Shown here: positions 28,883 to 37,593 of the stretch, piece by piece
Position numbering within the stretch: position 1 is the stretch's first letter
Layout of the letters: every line of letters starts with the position of its first letter
DNA from: Rheinheimera sp. SA_1
GTDB lineage: Bacteria; Pseudomonadota; Gammaproteobacteria; Enterobacterales; Alteromonadaceae
DNA: 64,000 nucleotides
Assembly: GCF_001669775.1 (NCBI RefSeq)
Contig: NZ_LXWK01000002.1
Location: forward strand, 23,381 to 87,380
Reading direction: 5' to 3'
Position numbers and translations under genes: made by a program
The notes under the pieces: model-generated
What the model was told of the DNA's origin: nothing
Seen by the model: only the letters and a program-made list of their open reading frames with translations
The model's database searches: none

Positions 28883-29857
28883 TCATTCATCTCTTAGCGT
28901 TTGTGTTTCTTTAAAATGCGTTAGCGGGATACCAACACGCCGTTCAAATGCTTTTGCTAGTTGAGCTGTCCCAGCGTATCCCGTTTGCGCTGCAATACTC
29001 TTGAATGAAAGGCCTGTTGCCAAAAGTTGGCGTGCCAAATCTAATCTGAGAGTTTCGATAAAATGGGCAGGGGTTTCACCAACTGCATCGGTGAATTTAC
29101 GATGAAAATTTCGCTCAGACATCGCCACTTTCGCAGCCAGACTGCCGACATTCAAGGGCTCGGCTAAGTGCTCCCGGATCCAGTCGATCAGTTGTGAAAA
29201 TTGTGGGTCAGCATGTGACTGTGCCGACAGTATCGGGCTCATCTGGGAGTGGAAGCCTGGCCGCCTAGCGTAAAGTACGAGCCGTTTGGCAATGGCATTT
29301 GCAATATGATTGCCCAAATCGGCCGCCACTAATTCTAAGCACATGTCGATACCGGTAGTTACGCCAGCGGAGGTCCACACCTTTCCATCTTGAATAAACA
29401 GTGCATTAGGATCGACGGTTACATACGGATAACGCTCGGCCAATTCTGTGCACGACGACCAGTGTGTTGCCACACGCTTGTTGTCGATCAGGCCAAATTG
29501 GCCAAGCGCAAAAGCACCGGTACATATTGAACCTAAACGGCGGCAATGCTGGTTCGTTTGCAGCACCCAGGTTTTTACCGCAGCGTTGGCGACAAACCGC
29601 GCCATGCCGTCAGCGCTCCCGCCAGAAATTAGCAAGGTATCGATGCTGTCGTGGGCTATGGTAAGAACCGCTTGGGTGGACAAGGTGATTGCGCTGTTGC
29701 TTTGTACGAGTCCGCCTTCGGCAGACAAGATAAGTACGTTATAGAACGCACGGCCGGCGGCATCATTGGCTGCGGCAAAGACCGCAGCTGGTCCAGTTAC
29801 ATCGAGTATCTGGATCCCGTCAAAACAAAGGATTGCTATATTGCGTGGCAGTGTCAT
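28883..29857 (-). CDS. GlxA-type AraC-family transcriptional regulator
   Basis: A 324-residue regulator. An N-terminal DJ-1/PfpI-like domain (about 5-190) contains LGSICTGAFALGQFG, where the Cys marks the degenerate amidase nucleophile position. A C-terminal AraC double helix-turn-helix follows (about 220-315; VAMSERNFHRKF and IAAQTGYAGTAQLAKAFERRVG). It is divergent from the first serine hydrolase with a 137-base shared promoter region. That region recurs in inverted orientation before the second hydrolase, so this regulator is the natural candidate to control both. The effector is unknown. Confidence 0.88.
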   Translation of the reverse strand: MTLPRNIAILCFDGIQILDVTGPAAVFAAANDAAGRAFYNVLILSAEGGLVQSNSAITLSTQAVLTIAHDSIDTLLISGGSADGMARFVANAAVKTWVLQTNQHCRRLGSICTGAFALGQFGLIDNKRVATHWSSCTELAERYPYVTVDPNALFIQDGKVWTSAGVTTGIDMCLELVAADLGNHIANAIAKRLVLYARRPGFHSQMSPILSAQSHADPQFSQLIDWIREHLAEPLNVGSLAAKVAMSERNFHRKFTDAVGETPAHFIETLRLDLARQLLATGLSFKSIAAQTGYAGTAQLAKAFERRVGIPLTHFKETQTLRDE

Positions 29858-29994
29858 TGGCAGAATTTAACCTGTTTTTGGCATTTTTGTCTAATTGGAA
29901 CACTCTATCATGGCCCAGTTTTCTAGAGATTGGACGGTGTTGGTAAAAACTGCCCATGCCTTATCATTGACAACCATCCTGATTGAGCAAAAAA
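29852..29994 (+). promoter_or_regulatory. Shared promoter region, copy A (regulator / hydrolase 1)
   Basis: It begins inside the regulator start codon region and runs to hydrolase 1. The first 38 bases (29852-29889) match 34439-34476 in inverted orientation with one mismatch. Similarity continues in patches down to the start codons, including a candidate -10 at the same place (TATCAT here, TATACT in copy B) and a conserved CCATGCCTTA block. It is a likely operator and promoter for the regulator and the hydrolases. Confidence 0.75.
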
Positions 29995-31566
29995 ATGAAA
30001 CACTTTGGTTTGACCTTACTCTTTGTGACCACACTGCTGAGCGTGGGGGCCCCAATTATAGCACCCGCACAGGCTGCAGCCCCTGCTGAGGCAACTCAAC
30101 ATCTTGCTAAAGAAAACGACTTGGCTGGATTTGACAGTGAAGTTGAAAAAATTCGGCAGGATTGGGACGTACCGGGAATGGCCGTGGTGATAGTCAAGGG
30201 TGATCAAGTGCTATACGCCAAAGGCCATGGCTTGCGCGATGTGGCGCAAAACTTACCGATGACCGCGGATACCTTGCTACAAATTGGTAGCAGCAAATCC
30301 TTTACCGCCGCTACGATTGCCGCGCTGGTAGAGGAGGGGAAACTTGATTGGCACAAGCCGGTGAAAACCTGGCTACCCGCATTCAAGATGCACGACAATA
30401 TGGCTACTGAACGTGTGAGTCTGCTCGACATGGTGAGCCATCGCACCGGCCTGCCCCGGCATGACCTTATTTGGTATAACGCACCTGACCTTACACTCGC
30501 TGATATCACCCAGCGCCTGCAATACTTAGAGCCAGCAACGGATTTTCGCACTCAATTTCAGTATAACAACATCATGTTTGTTGCCGCCGGTCACGTCACG
30601 GAGGTTGTCAGCGGCAAGAGCTGGCAAGATACCGTGCGCGAGCAATTGCTTGGACCTTTAGGCATGACGCGCACTAACTTCACCGTGACGCAAAGCCAGC
30701 GGGATGGCAATTTCAGTCTGGGCTATCAAAAACCAGTACACGGAGCCGTGCAGAACATACCTTTCACGCCGACTCACCAAATTGCGCCGGCGGGCGGAAT
30801 TTTCTCTAGTGTCAATGAGATGGCAGCATGGTTACGGATGCACCTGAACAGTGGGCAGTACCAGGGCAAAAAAATATTGTCAGCGGCTAGTATCGATTTT
30901 CTGCATACGCCGCACACGCTGAGCGACGGCGAGATTACCGCCGAGTTGGTCCCCACTGGCTATGCACCAGGGTGGTTCGCCAGTTTTTACCGTGGACATC
31001 GTCGCCTGGAACACAGCGGCATCATTGACGGGTTCGGCAGCGCCATGGTGATATTCCCGGATGATAATATCGGTATCGTTGTGCTGGCCAATTTGGATAT
31101 GACCGATGCCCATCATTTCACCGCACGCGCCGCGGCTGACCGTTTACTGCATTTGCCTCGGGTGGATTGGAGCGCGCGTGCGCTGGAAAAGCTGGCCAAA
31201 GGAATAAACCCACACCATATGGATTTAGAACCACCGGAAAAACGAGTCGCCGGTACCCAACCCAGCCATACGCTACAAGACTTTACTGGCAGCTTTGAAC
31301 ACCCGGCTTATGGCACCGTTACCGTGCAGGAACAAAAGGGCAAGTTAAGCTTTGATTTTCATGGTGTGGTGACCCCCCTGCAACACTGGCATTACGACAT
31401 GTTTGTGGGGGATCGGGCCGCAGTCAATGCTCTATTTGAGTTGCAGCGGGTACAGTTCAACACGGCGCTAGATGGCCAGGTGAGCTCGCTACAAATGGAC
31501 TTGCAAGATGGTGTGCAAGATATCGTTTTCACCCGCCGTGTAGCTGCCGGAAAGTCCGGACACTAA
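29995..31566 (+). CDS. Secreted class C beta-lactamase-fold serine hydrolase 1
   Basis: A 523-residue protein with a signal peptide (MKHFGLTLLFVTTLLSVG, cleavage near AQA). The serine beta-lactamase/EstB-like domain spans about 50-390, and a C-terminal DUF3471-like beta domain follows. The tyrosine motif YNN (FQYNNIMFVAAG) and the HSG motif in LEHSGIIDGFGS are intact. The nucleophile motif reads IGSSKSFTA, where homologues have an S-x-x-K spacing such as IGSVSKTFTA. One residue seems to be missing, at the AGC AGC codons 30289-30294. That would place no Ser three residues before the Lys, so activity may be lost or altered. The start ATG 29995 fits the signal peptide. Confidence 0.85.
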   Translation: MKHFGLTLLFVTTLLSVGAPIIAPAQAAAPAEATQHLAKENDLAGFDSEVEKIRQDWDVPGMAVVIVKGDQVLYAKGHGLRDVAQNLPMTADTLLQIGSSKSFTAATIAALVEEGKLDWHKPVKTWLPAFKMHDNMATERVSLLDMVSHRTGLPRHDLIWYNAPDLTLADITQRLQYLEPATDFRTQFQYNNIMFVAAGHVTEVVSGKSWQDTVREQLLGPLGMTRTNFTVTQSQRDGNFSLGYQKPVHGAVQNIPFTPTHQIAPAGGIFSSVNEMAAWLRMHLNSGQYQGKKILSAASIDFLHTPHTLSDGEITAELVPTGYAPGWFASFYRGHRRLEHSGIIDGFGSAMVIFPDDNIGIVVLANLDMTDAHHFTARAAADRLLHLPRVDWSARALEKLAKGINPHHMDLEPPEKRVAGTQPSHTLQDFTGSFEHPAYGTVTVQEQKGKLSFDFHGVVTPLQHWHYDMFVGDRAAVNALFELQRVQFNTALDGQVSSLQMDLQDGVQDIVFTRRVAAGKSGH

Positions 31567-31586
31567 ACGCTACCGCCAGAGGTTCG

Positions 31587-32273
31587 TCATGGCGTGCTGT
31601 GACCTAGGCTGGCCGCGATGATCAGGTAGGCGGTATGTGCGCCGCCCGAATAGCCCGCAAAGATAAAAGGCAGGTTGCTATGGTTATCCTGCGCAGCCTT
31701 CGTTAGTCCGATATCACTGTTGGTAACGCCGGGCGCATAAATCATATAGTGGGGGTGGAACAAGGTAGTCACGACTTTGGTGGCGCTGTCATAACGTATG
31801 TCACCGAGCAGCATGTAAGCGACGCCGGTTTTGCGCGGGCTGGAAAAACGCCCTTTGGAAAACCCATCGTCAATGTCATGTTTGATCTCCAGTGCCGGTT
31901 TGCCTTGCGCCAGCAATTCTCCAACGCGCAACATCACCGGCACTATGGTTGCGCTGCCTTCGGCATCCCAGCATGTCGGGCGCAGGATATCGCTGCCCGT
32001 TTGTTGCCCATCCCGATTGACCAGACAGACGACGTTGTTGCTGCCTTGTCTGACCATTTGGTAACCCTGGCTCTTAAAGACATACACAGTCGCCTGTGCG
32101 CGTAAATGTTCGGGCGCTGCGCCGAGCGCCAGTCGCATTTCTTCGTCCTGCTCAAGAAAAATTAGCTTGCCAGCGCGGCTAGCCTCCGATGGCACTTTTT
32201 GTGGTGGCGTTGCATGCACAAGATACGGCATGGCGGCCAACAATAAAGAACCGACGGCGCGAAAGAAGTACAT
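31587..32273 (-). CDS. Putative secreted protein of unknown function
   Basis: A 228-residue protein with an N-terminal signal peptide (VGSLLLAAMPYLVHA, cleavage near HAT). Two cysteines (in NNVVCLVNRDG and LRPTCWD) could form a disulfide. The second half has GVAYMLLGDIRYD and HPHYMIYAPGV. No family was recognised. It lies between the two serine hydrolases, on the strand of the second, and is separated from it by 60 bases, so it may be co-transcribed with it. Confidence 0.65.
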   Translation of the reverse strand: MYFFRAVGSLLLAAMPYLVHATPPQKVPSEASRAGKLIFLEQDEEMRLALGAAPEHLRAQATVYVFKSQGYQMVRQGSNNVVCLVNRDGQQTGSDILRPTCWDAEGSATIVPVMLRVGELLAQGKPALEIKHDIDDGFSKGRFSSPRKTGVAYMLLGDIRYDSATKVVTTLFHPHYMIYAPGVTNSDIGLTKAAQDNHSNLPFIFAGYSGGAHTAYLIIAASLGHSTP

Positions 32274-32333
32274 AGGGTCTATCCTTGCTGGCTAAGTGTT
32301 TTCTGACAGCGGCATACGACGTGCCGCATTAAC

Positions 32334-34334
32334 CTATTCCCCTTTCACTTCATTAAATTGGATGCGTTGCCCCGGCCCATCATCAAGCACAATAGCCCGC
32401 CCGTCAGCCGTGTTCTGGACACGATATTCAAACAGGCCGTGGATCGGGTCGATGGCGCTGAAGACCACGCTACCATCAGGCTTCGTGGTCCCGACAAATC
32501 TGGCTTTCCAGTCGCCGAAGTCAAATACCGGGAAATCTCCCGCAGTGGACACCGTCAATTTCCCGAAGACGGGATGGGCATAGCGGGCGGCGAGGTGTTT
32601 TTCCAGGCTACGGTCAGGCTTGGCTACCTCGGCTAAACGCGCGGCGGCATCGGCTTCATTCTGAGCGACCAACTGAGGCAACATCGACTCTGCTGTGGGC
32701 TTGACGTCATAAGTTAATTCCAGCAGTCGCTGACGGGCCATCATAAAAAGGTAATGCCCTTGATCGGCATTGGACAGCGCCACGATGCCGATCCCGCTCT
32801 CCGGCACGAGAAAGAAGTCGCTGTTCGAGCCGAGCACCGTACCCATATGTGACAGGGTGGTGACCCCGAGTCTATTGCTCACGCCCAAACCCATCCCCGA
32901 ATAGCCGTCTAACCCGGTGGCGACTTGCGGCACCCGGCGCTCCAGCACGTGTTCGGCGCTTATGAGCTGCTTACCGTTGGGTAGTTTTCCGGCGCGTGCT
33001 TCGAACTGCATAAAAAGCGCCATGTCGTGCACGGATGTCCAGCCACCGCCAGCGGGGCGAAGCGGGATGAGATGATGATTTAATGGCATGGCCCCGACGC
33101 CGGTCTTGCCATCGGGACCATTCCCGTGCGGGGCGGCATGGTTGCCGCGCTGTGCGCGCGCCATGTCGAAAGTACTGTCGCGCATGCCCAGCGGGTTAAA
33201 CAGGTACTCCTGCATCGCCTTGTCATAGGCCGGGCCGAGCGCCAGCTTGGGAAACGCTGCGCGGCCGGCGATGAAACCGGCTGCAGCCACCATCTGGTTG
33301 CTGTACTGGTACACCTCGCCGAACGGAGTGGTCAGCGGCAAGTCGGCGATGCGGGCCATCATAATTTCGGGAGTGACACTGCCAAAGCCGAAAAAATTAT
33401 TCAGCTGGTAATTGGGCACCCCGGTGCAATGGCATCCCAGATGGCGCAACTGAACCCGTTGTGTGGTGGCGGCATCACTCAATCTAAAAGCAGGATAAAT
33501 GCCGGTGACGTTTTGCTCCCAGCGCAGCTTATTTTGATCGACCAGATGCGCCATCAGCATGGTGGTCATCGGTTTGAGGGACGAGCCGTTCATGAACGCA
33601 GTGTGGATGTCTACCGGTTCTGGCTTGCCGAGTTGGCGTACGCCCATACCGCCTTCAAACACGATCTCGCCACCGTCGAGCAACGCAAAAGCGAGCCCAG
33701 GAATGTGCAGGCGCGCCATGCCATCGGCCATGAACGCTTTCATCTTGGCGATGCGATCAGCGTCGAGCCGATGCGGCTTCCGGCCCAGCAGAGACTCACG
33801 CTCGAATCCAGGTGCCCATAGGCTGCTGTTAATGATGGCTACGTCGATGGCGCGTTGGTCAAACAGCGCGGCCTTACCGACGCTAAGGGTCACGTTCCAA
33901 AATGTCCCGCTATGGCGGGCCTGTGCCTGGATAAACTCTGCACTGCCGGCGGGCATTTCGTAGCTGGCCAGCGCCTGTTTGCTCCAGCCGTTTGCGTCTG
34001 GTTGCGCCGTCAATTTGGGTAGCGGACTAGTGAAGTCTGGTTTGAAGCGTGCCCAGGCGGCAGCGATGGCATGTGCTGCGTCCTCGGCTTGCACCTCGAC
34101 AACTGCTATCTGGCCACCATGCCCCGGCATATTGAGTACCAGCATATTGCTCGCGTTGTTTATCTGCCAGCCGCCAGGAACGACAAGGCGGCTGCCCTCA
34201 GTCATTTGCAGACGTTGCTGACCCAGAAAAAGGCCGGGCGATTTATTATTGGCTGGCAATTTAGTATCGGCGGCGAATGCACCCGCGCTCAGAACTGTGG
34301 CGATGATGAGTGTGGTCAAACCAATATGTTTCAT
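32334..34334 (-). CDS. Secreted class C beta-lactamase-fold serine hydrolase 2
   Basis: A 666-residue protein. The signal peptide (MKHIGLTTLIIATVLSAGAFA) is very like that of hydrolase 1. An extra N-terminal domain of about 190 residues precedes the catalytic domain, which shows an intact SxxK (FMNGSSLKPMTT), YSN (YQYSNQMVAAAG) and HMG (LSHMGTVLGS). A C-terminal DUF3471-like domain ends the protein. The region is more GC-rich than its neighbours. The start ATG 34334 matches the signal peptide; the frame is open 57 bases upstream. Probable substrates are esters, amides or beta-lactams; none can be chosen from sequence. Confidence 0.85.
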   Translation of the reverse strand: MKHIGLTTLIIATVLSAGAFAADTKLPANNKSPGLFLGQQRLQMTEGSRLVVPGGWQINNASNMLVLNMPGHGGQIAVVEVQAEDAAHAIAAAWARFKPDFTSPLPKLTAQPDANGWSKQALASYEMPAGSAEFIQAQARHSGTFWNVTLSVGKAALFDQRAIDVAIINSSLWAPGFERESLLGRKPHRLDADRIAKMKAFMADGMARLHIPGLAFALLDGGEIVFEGGMGVRQLGKPEPVDIHTAFMNGSSLKPMTTMLMAHLVDQNKLRWEQNVTGIYPAFRLSDAATTQRVQLRHLGCHCTGVPNYQLNNFFGFGSVTPEIMMARIADLPLTTPFGEVYQYSNQMVAAAGFIAGRAAFPKLALGPAYDKAMQEYLFNPLGMRDSTFDMARAQRGNHAAPHGNGPDGKTGVGAMPLNHHLIPLRPAGGGWTSVHDMALFMQFEARAGKLPNGKQLISAEHVLERRVPQVATGLDGYSGMGLGVSNRLGVTTLSHMGTVLGSNSDFFLVPESGIGIVALSNADQGHYLFMMARQRLLELTYDVKPTAESMLPQLVAQNEADAAARLAEVAKPDRSLEKHLAARYAHPVFGKLTVSTAGDFPVFDFGDWKARFVGTTKPDGSVVFSAIDPIHGLFEYRVQNTADGRAIVLDDGPGQRIQFNEVKGE

Positions 34335-34476
34335 TTTTTGCTCATTAAGAATGGTCGTAGACGGTAAGGCATGGACAGTTTTGACAAACACTATCCAATT
34401 GCTAGGGTTCTGGAGGAGTATAGAGAGTCACGGCTCGGCAAAAATGCCAAAAACAGGTTAAATACTGCCAATGACA
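34335..34476 (-). promoter_or_regulatory. Shared promoter region, copy B (hydrolase 2)
   Basis: This is the inverted counterpart of copy A. 37 of the first 38 bases are identical, and the rest is patchily similar down to the start codon. Beyond it, where copy A continues into the regulator gene, copy B has only ATGACACC and soon a stop in that frame. The duplication thus ended just inside the regulator gene or the copy has decayed. Confidence 0.75.
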
Positions 34477-34634
34477 CCATCGGTGGTGCAGTGAGGGGCA
34501 GGTTTAATTGCAGTGGCACACTGAATTGGGCCCTCTGATTGGAAGTGTTATGCTTGTGATAGCAAGTTCAAGCCACATGACAACAACTGTGGCAAGTTGC
34601 TGCGGGAGTTGCAGTCAGCTCAAGGATCAATCTG

Positions 34635-35402
34635 ATGTCGAACAAATTCAAACAGCTGGACGATTTGGCGCAAACCCGCCGTTATAGTCGGCAAATTATG
34701 TTGCCGGCGATGGATTTAACCGGTCAAGAGCGATTATTAAATAGCAAAGTGTTAGTTGTCGGGCTCGGCGGCCTTGGTTGTGCTGCTACGCCCTATTTGG
34801 CAAGTGCCGGTGTTGGCCAGTTGACTTTGGTCGACGGTGACAGCATTGATTTGAGTAATCTGCAGCGCCAAATTTTGTTTACCGAGGCCGATATTGGCCA
34901 GAATAAAGCTGATATTGCCGCACGGCAGTTATCGGCACAGAACCCGACCATTCAAATTAACGCGATTGCACAATTTGCCGACGCCGCGTTGTTAGCAAAT
35001 TTAATGGATGATCACGATTTAGTGCTGGACTGTACCGACAATCTAACCGTGCGCCAGTTGATCAACCAAGCCTGTGTAAGCTCAAAAACCGCCTTGGTAT
35101 CAGGCGCCGCGATCCGTTTTGAAGGTCAGCTATGTTGTTTTACCAATCAAGGGGATGGGCCGTGTTACCAGTGCCTCAGCACTCTATTTGGTGAGCCGCA
35201 GCTGAGTTGTCTCGAAGCCGGAATTTTTGCGCCTGTGGTCGGAGTCATTGGCGTCAGCCAAGCGCTGCTGGCGCTTAATATTTTGGCTGGTGTGGGGCAA
35301 GTCCCTTGGCACCAGCTGCAGTTGTTAGATGGACTGACATTTGACTGGCGCCGATTTACGCTGCCGCGCAGTGCCGATTGTCCGGTCTGTGGTGGCGGTT
35401 AA
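34635..35402 (+). CDS. moeB: Molybdopterin-synthase adenylyltransferase MoeB
   Basis: A 255-residue E1-like enzyme that adenylates the C-terminal Gly-Gly of MoaD. The ATP loop is VVGLGGLGCAATPYLASAG, followed by LSNLQRQILF and the catalytic Asp in DCTDNLTVRQ. Two CxxC pairs (CYQCLS and CPVCGG) bind structural zinc. AAGGA precedes the ATG. It overlaps the convergent mog gene by four bases. The ThiF alternative is less likely because every neighbour is a molybdenum cofactor gene. Confidence 0.93.
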   Translation: MSNKFKQLDDLAQTRRYSRQIMLPAMDLTGQERLLNSKVLVVGLGGLGCAATPYLASAGVGQLTLVDGDSIDLSNLQRQILFTEADIGQNKADIAARQLSAQNPTIQINAIAQFADAALLANLMDDHDLVLDCTDNLTVRQLINQACVSSKTALVSGAAIRFEGQLCCFTNQGDGPCYQCLSTLFGEPQLSCLEAGIFAPVVGVIGVSQALLALNILAGVGQVPWHQLQLLDGLTFDWRRFTLPRSADCPVCGGG

Positions 35403-35944
35403 GTTTTTGGTCTGAACACCGGCATCACATCGGGGTCAGTGTCGATGAAAGGGCCGTCCATCAGATCGATGCAATATGGAATGGCTGGGAACACCGCATC
35501 AAGACATTGGCGAATAGCACTTGGTTTTCCGGGTAAATTGACAATTAGGCATTGGCCGCGTAGGCCTGCAGTCTGACGCGATAAAATCGCCGTTGGCACA
35601 TATTTCAGTGATTCCGCCCGCATTAACTCACCAAAACCAGGCATCATTCGGTGACACACTGCGCTAGTCGCTTCAGGTGTCACATCACGTTTGGCCGGTC
35701 CAGTGCCACCAGTGGTGACAATCAGGCAGCATTGTTCGTTGTCCGCGAGATCGATTAACGTCTGCTCAATCAGCGGCTGCTCGTCGGGGATTAGGCGGTA
35801 AAGCATTTGCCAGTCCGAGCGCAGATATTCCGTCAAAGTTTGTTCTATCGCCTTGCCAGAGATATCTTGATAAATCCCTTGTGACGCACGGTCGCTCACC
35901 GTGACAACGCCAATTTTTATCGTCTGACCACTGCTTGGTTTCAT
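35399..35944 (-). CDS. mog: Molybdopterin adenylyltransferase Mog
   Basis: A 181-residue MoaB/Mog-fold protein that adenylates molybdopterin before metal insertion. Motifs: IGVVTVSDRASQGIYQD, LIPDEQPLIEQTL, TTGGTGPAKRDVTPEAT (active-site loop) and VNLPGKPSAI. The sequence is closer to E. coli Mog than to MoaB, for example in YCIDLMDGPF near the end. The start was placed at ATG 35944, where the alignable family sequence begins, rather than at an upstream in-frame codon. Confidence 0.92.
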   Translation of the reverse strand: MKPSSGQTIKIGVVTVSDRASQGIYQDISGKAIEQTLTEYLRSDWQMLYRLIPDEQPLIEQTLIDLADNEQCCLIVTTGGTGPAKRDVTPEATSAVCHRMMPGFGELMRAESLKYVPTAILSRQTAGLRGQCLIVNLPGKPSAIRQCLDAVFPAIPYCIDLMDGPFIDTDPDVMPVFRPKT

Positions 35945-36177
35945 GCGTATTTTTCCACAGCAACTGAATTTAACCGCCAAAAACAGCACTGTTTTTGGGA
36001 TGTACCGAATATTTATTTATGATTGGCCTCAGGCCATCGAGTGCGTCATATTGCATCAGCTGTTGGTGCAAGACCAGTGCATTCTGCATGATCAGGTTGC
36101 CGTATTATGTGTTAAGCAACTTTGGTTGCCCGGATGTAGAATTGGCAGTAATCCCCATACCCCAATAAGGAAAAATA

Positions 36178-37506
36178 ATGTCAGACCACACCCACACAAT
36201 ACCAGGGCCATTCGGTATCGCGTTGGCGCAAGCGCAGCAGCAGTTGCTTGATAGTTTGCCGACGGCAGAGCGCACCGAGCAGGTCACATTGGCAGATGCG
36301 TTAGAACGGGTGCTGGCCGCAGACATCTATTCGCCGTTTCCGGTGCCGGCAGCGAACAATTCGGCAATGGATGGCTTTGCCTTGCGGTCTGCTGATGTTT
36401 GTCCGGAGCACCTTGGTGACACTGACACTACTAAGGTGCAGTTATGGCCTGTGGTCGGCCAAAGTCTGGCGGGACATCCATTTAGGGGAGAGGTGCCGGT
36501 GGGGGCTTGTATCCGGATCACCACCGGCGGTGTCTTACCTGACGCGTTGAATACAGTGGTGATGCAGGAAGATGTGGTTCGGCATCACCGCGCGGCAAGT
36601 GAACTCAATGGCAACGATCAGGCTGAGCAAATGTACATCAGTCTGAGTCGGGCGCCGACATCCGGGCAGTTTGTAAGGTTGCGGGGAAGTGAGTTAAGTA
36701 CCGGCCAGGCGGTATTGAAGCAGGGTACTGTGTTGGGGCCGCTGCAGTTAGGGTTACTTGCTACTTTGGGTATTGCAATAGTGCCGGTATTTGCCAAAAT
36801 TCGGGTCGGCGTGTTGTCGACCGGCGATGAACTGAAGCAACCAGGTGAAGCGTTACAGCCAGGCGATTTATATGACAGCAACCGGGTTGTTTTACGTGCG
36901 GTGTTAACAAGACTCGGTGCCACTGTGACAGATTTTGGCTGGGTGGCGGATGATCCGGTCGCGATGCGCGCGCTGTTTTTACAGGCGGCCAGCACTGTTG
37001 ATGTACTGGTTTGCAGCGGCGGTGTATCAGTGGGTGATGCTGATCATACTCGTGCCGTATTGGCCGAACTTGGCAGCATTGGTTTTTGGCAAGTCGCGAT
37101 GAAACCGGGTAAGCCCTTTGCCTTTGGTAAAATCAGTGATGCTGCAGGTCAGCCGTGTTGGTTTTTTGGTTTGCCAGGCAATCCTGTCTCGGCGGTAGTC
37201 ACCTGTGAACAATTGTTAGTACCGGCGTTACAGCGGTTACAAGGGCAAACCGCGCAAATCCCTCAGTTATGGCCGGCAACAGCGGCCAGCAGATTCAAGA
37301 AAAAGCCAGGCCGATTAGATTTGCAGCGAGCAAAGCTGCAGGTCACTGCTGAGGGTGTCACAGTGTCAGCGGTAGGCCTTGATAGTTCAGCAATGCTGAC
37401 GTCAATGCTAGAAGGTGATGCGCTGGTGCATTTGGAGTTGCCGCGGGGGGATGTCAGCCAGGGAGAATCGGTCTGGTTGCAACCCAAAAGCCCGTGGTGG
37501 CGCTAA
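36178..37506 (+). CDS. moeA: Molybdopterin molybdenumtransferase MoeA
   Basis: A 442-residue enzyme that inserts molybdenum into adenylated molybdopterin. NNSAMDGFALRSADV in domain I, GVLSTGDELKQPGE at the start of the MogA-like domain, SGGVSVGDADHTR and FGLPGNPVSAVVTCEQL are all family signatures. The domain IV end is normal. An AAGGA ribosome site precedes the ATG. It is divergent from mog, with a 233-base gap that likely holds both promoters; the gap contains the short palindrome TGGCCTCAGGCCA near 36023. Confidence 0.95.
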   Translation: MSDHTHTIPGPFGIALAQAQQQLLDSLPTAERTEQVTLADALERVLAADIYSPFPVPAANNSAMDGFALRSADVCPEHLGDTDTTKVQLWPVVGQSLAGHPFRGEVPVGACIRITTGGVLPDALNTVVMQEDVVRHHRAASELNGNDQAEQMYISLSRAPTSGQFVRLRGSELSTGQAVLKQGTVLGPLQLGLLATLGIAIVPVFAKIRVGVLSTGDELKQPGEALQPGDLYDSNRVVLRAVLTRLGATVTDFGWVADDPVAMRALFLQAASTVDVLVCSGGVSVGDADHTRAVLAELGSIGFWQVAMKPGKPFAFGKISDAAGQPCWFFGLPGNPVSAVVTCEQLLVPALQRLQGQTAQIPQLWPATAASRFKKKPGRLDLQRAKLQVTAEGVTVSAVGLDSSAMLTSMLEGDALVHLELPRGDVSQGESVWLQPKSPWWR

Positions 37507-37593
37507 AAGCTTTATCTGTCATGGCTGTGGCAGTGTTGAAACGGTCAGGTGCATTCGCTGAAATTCGGGATGCCGGGCTTTGGTTGAGCTCAC

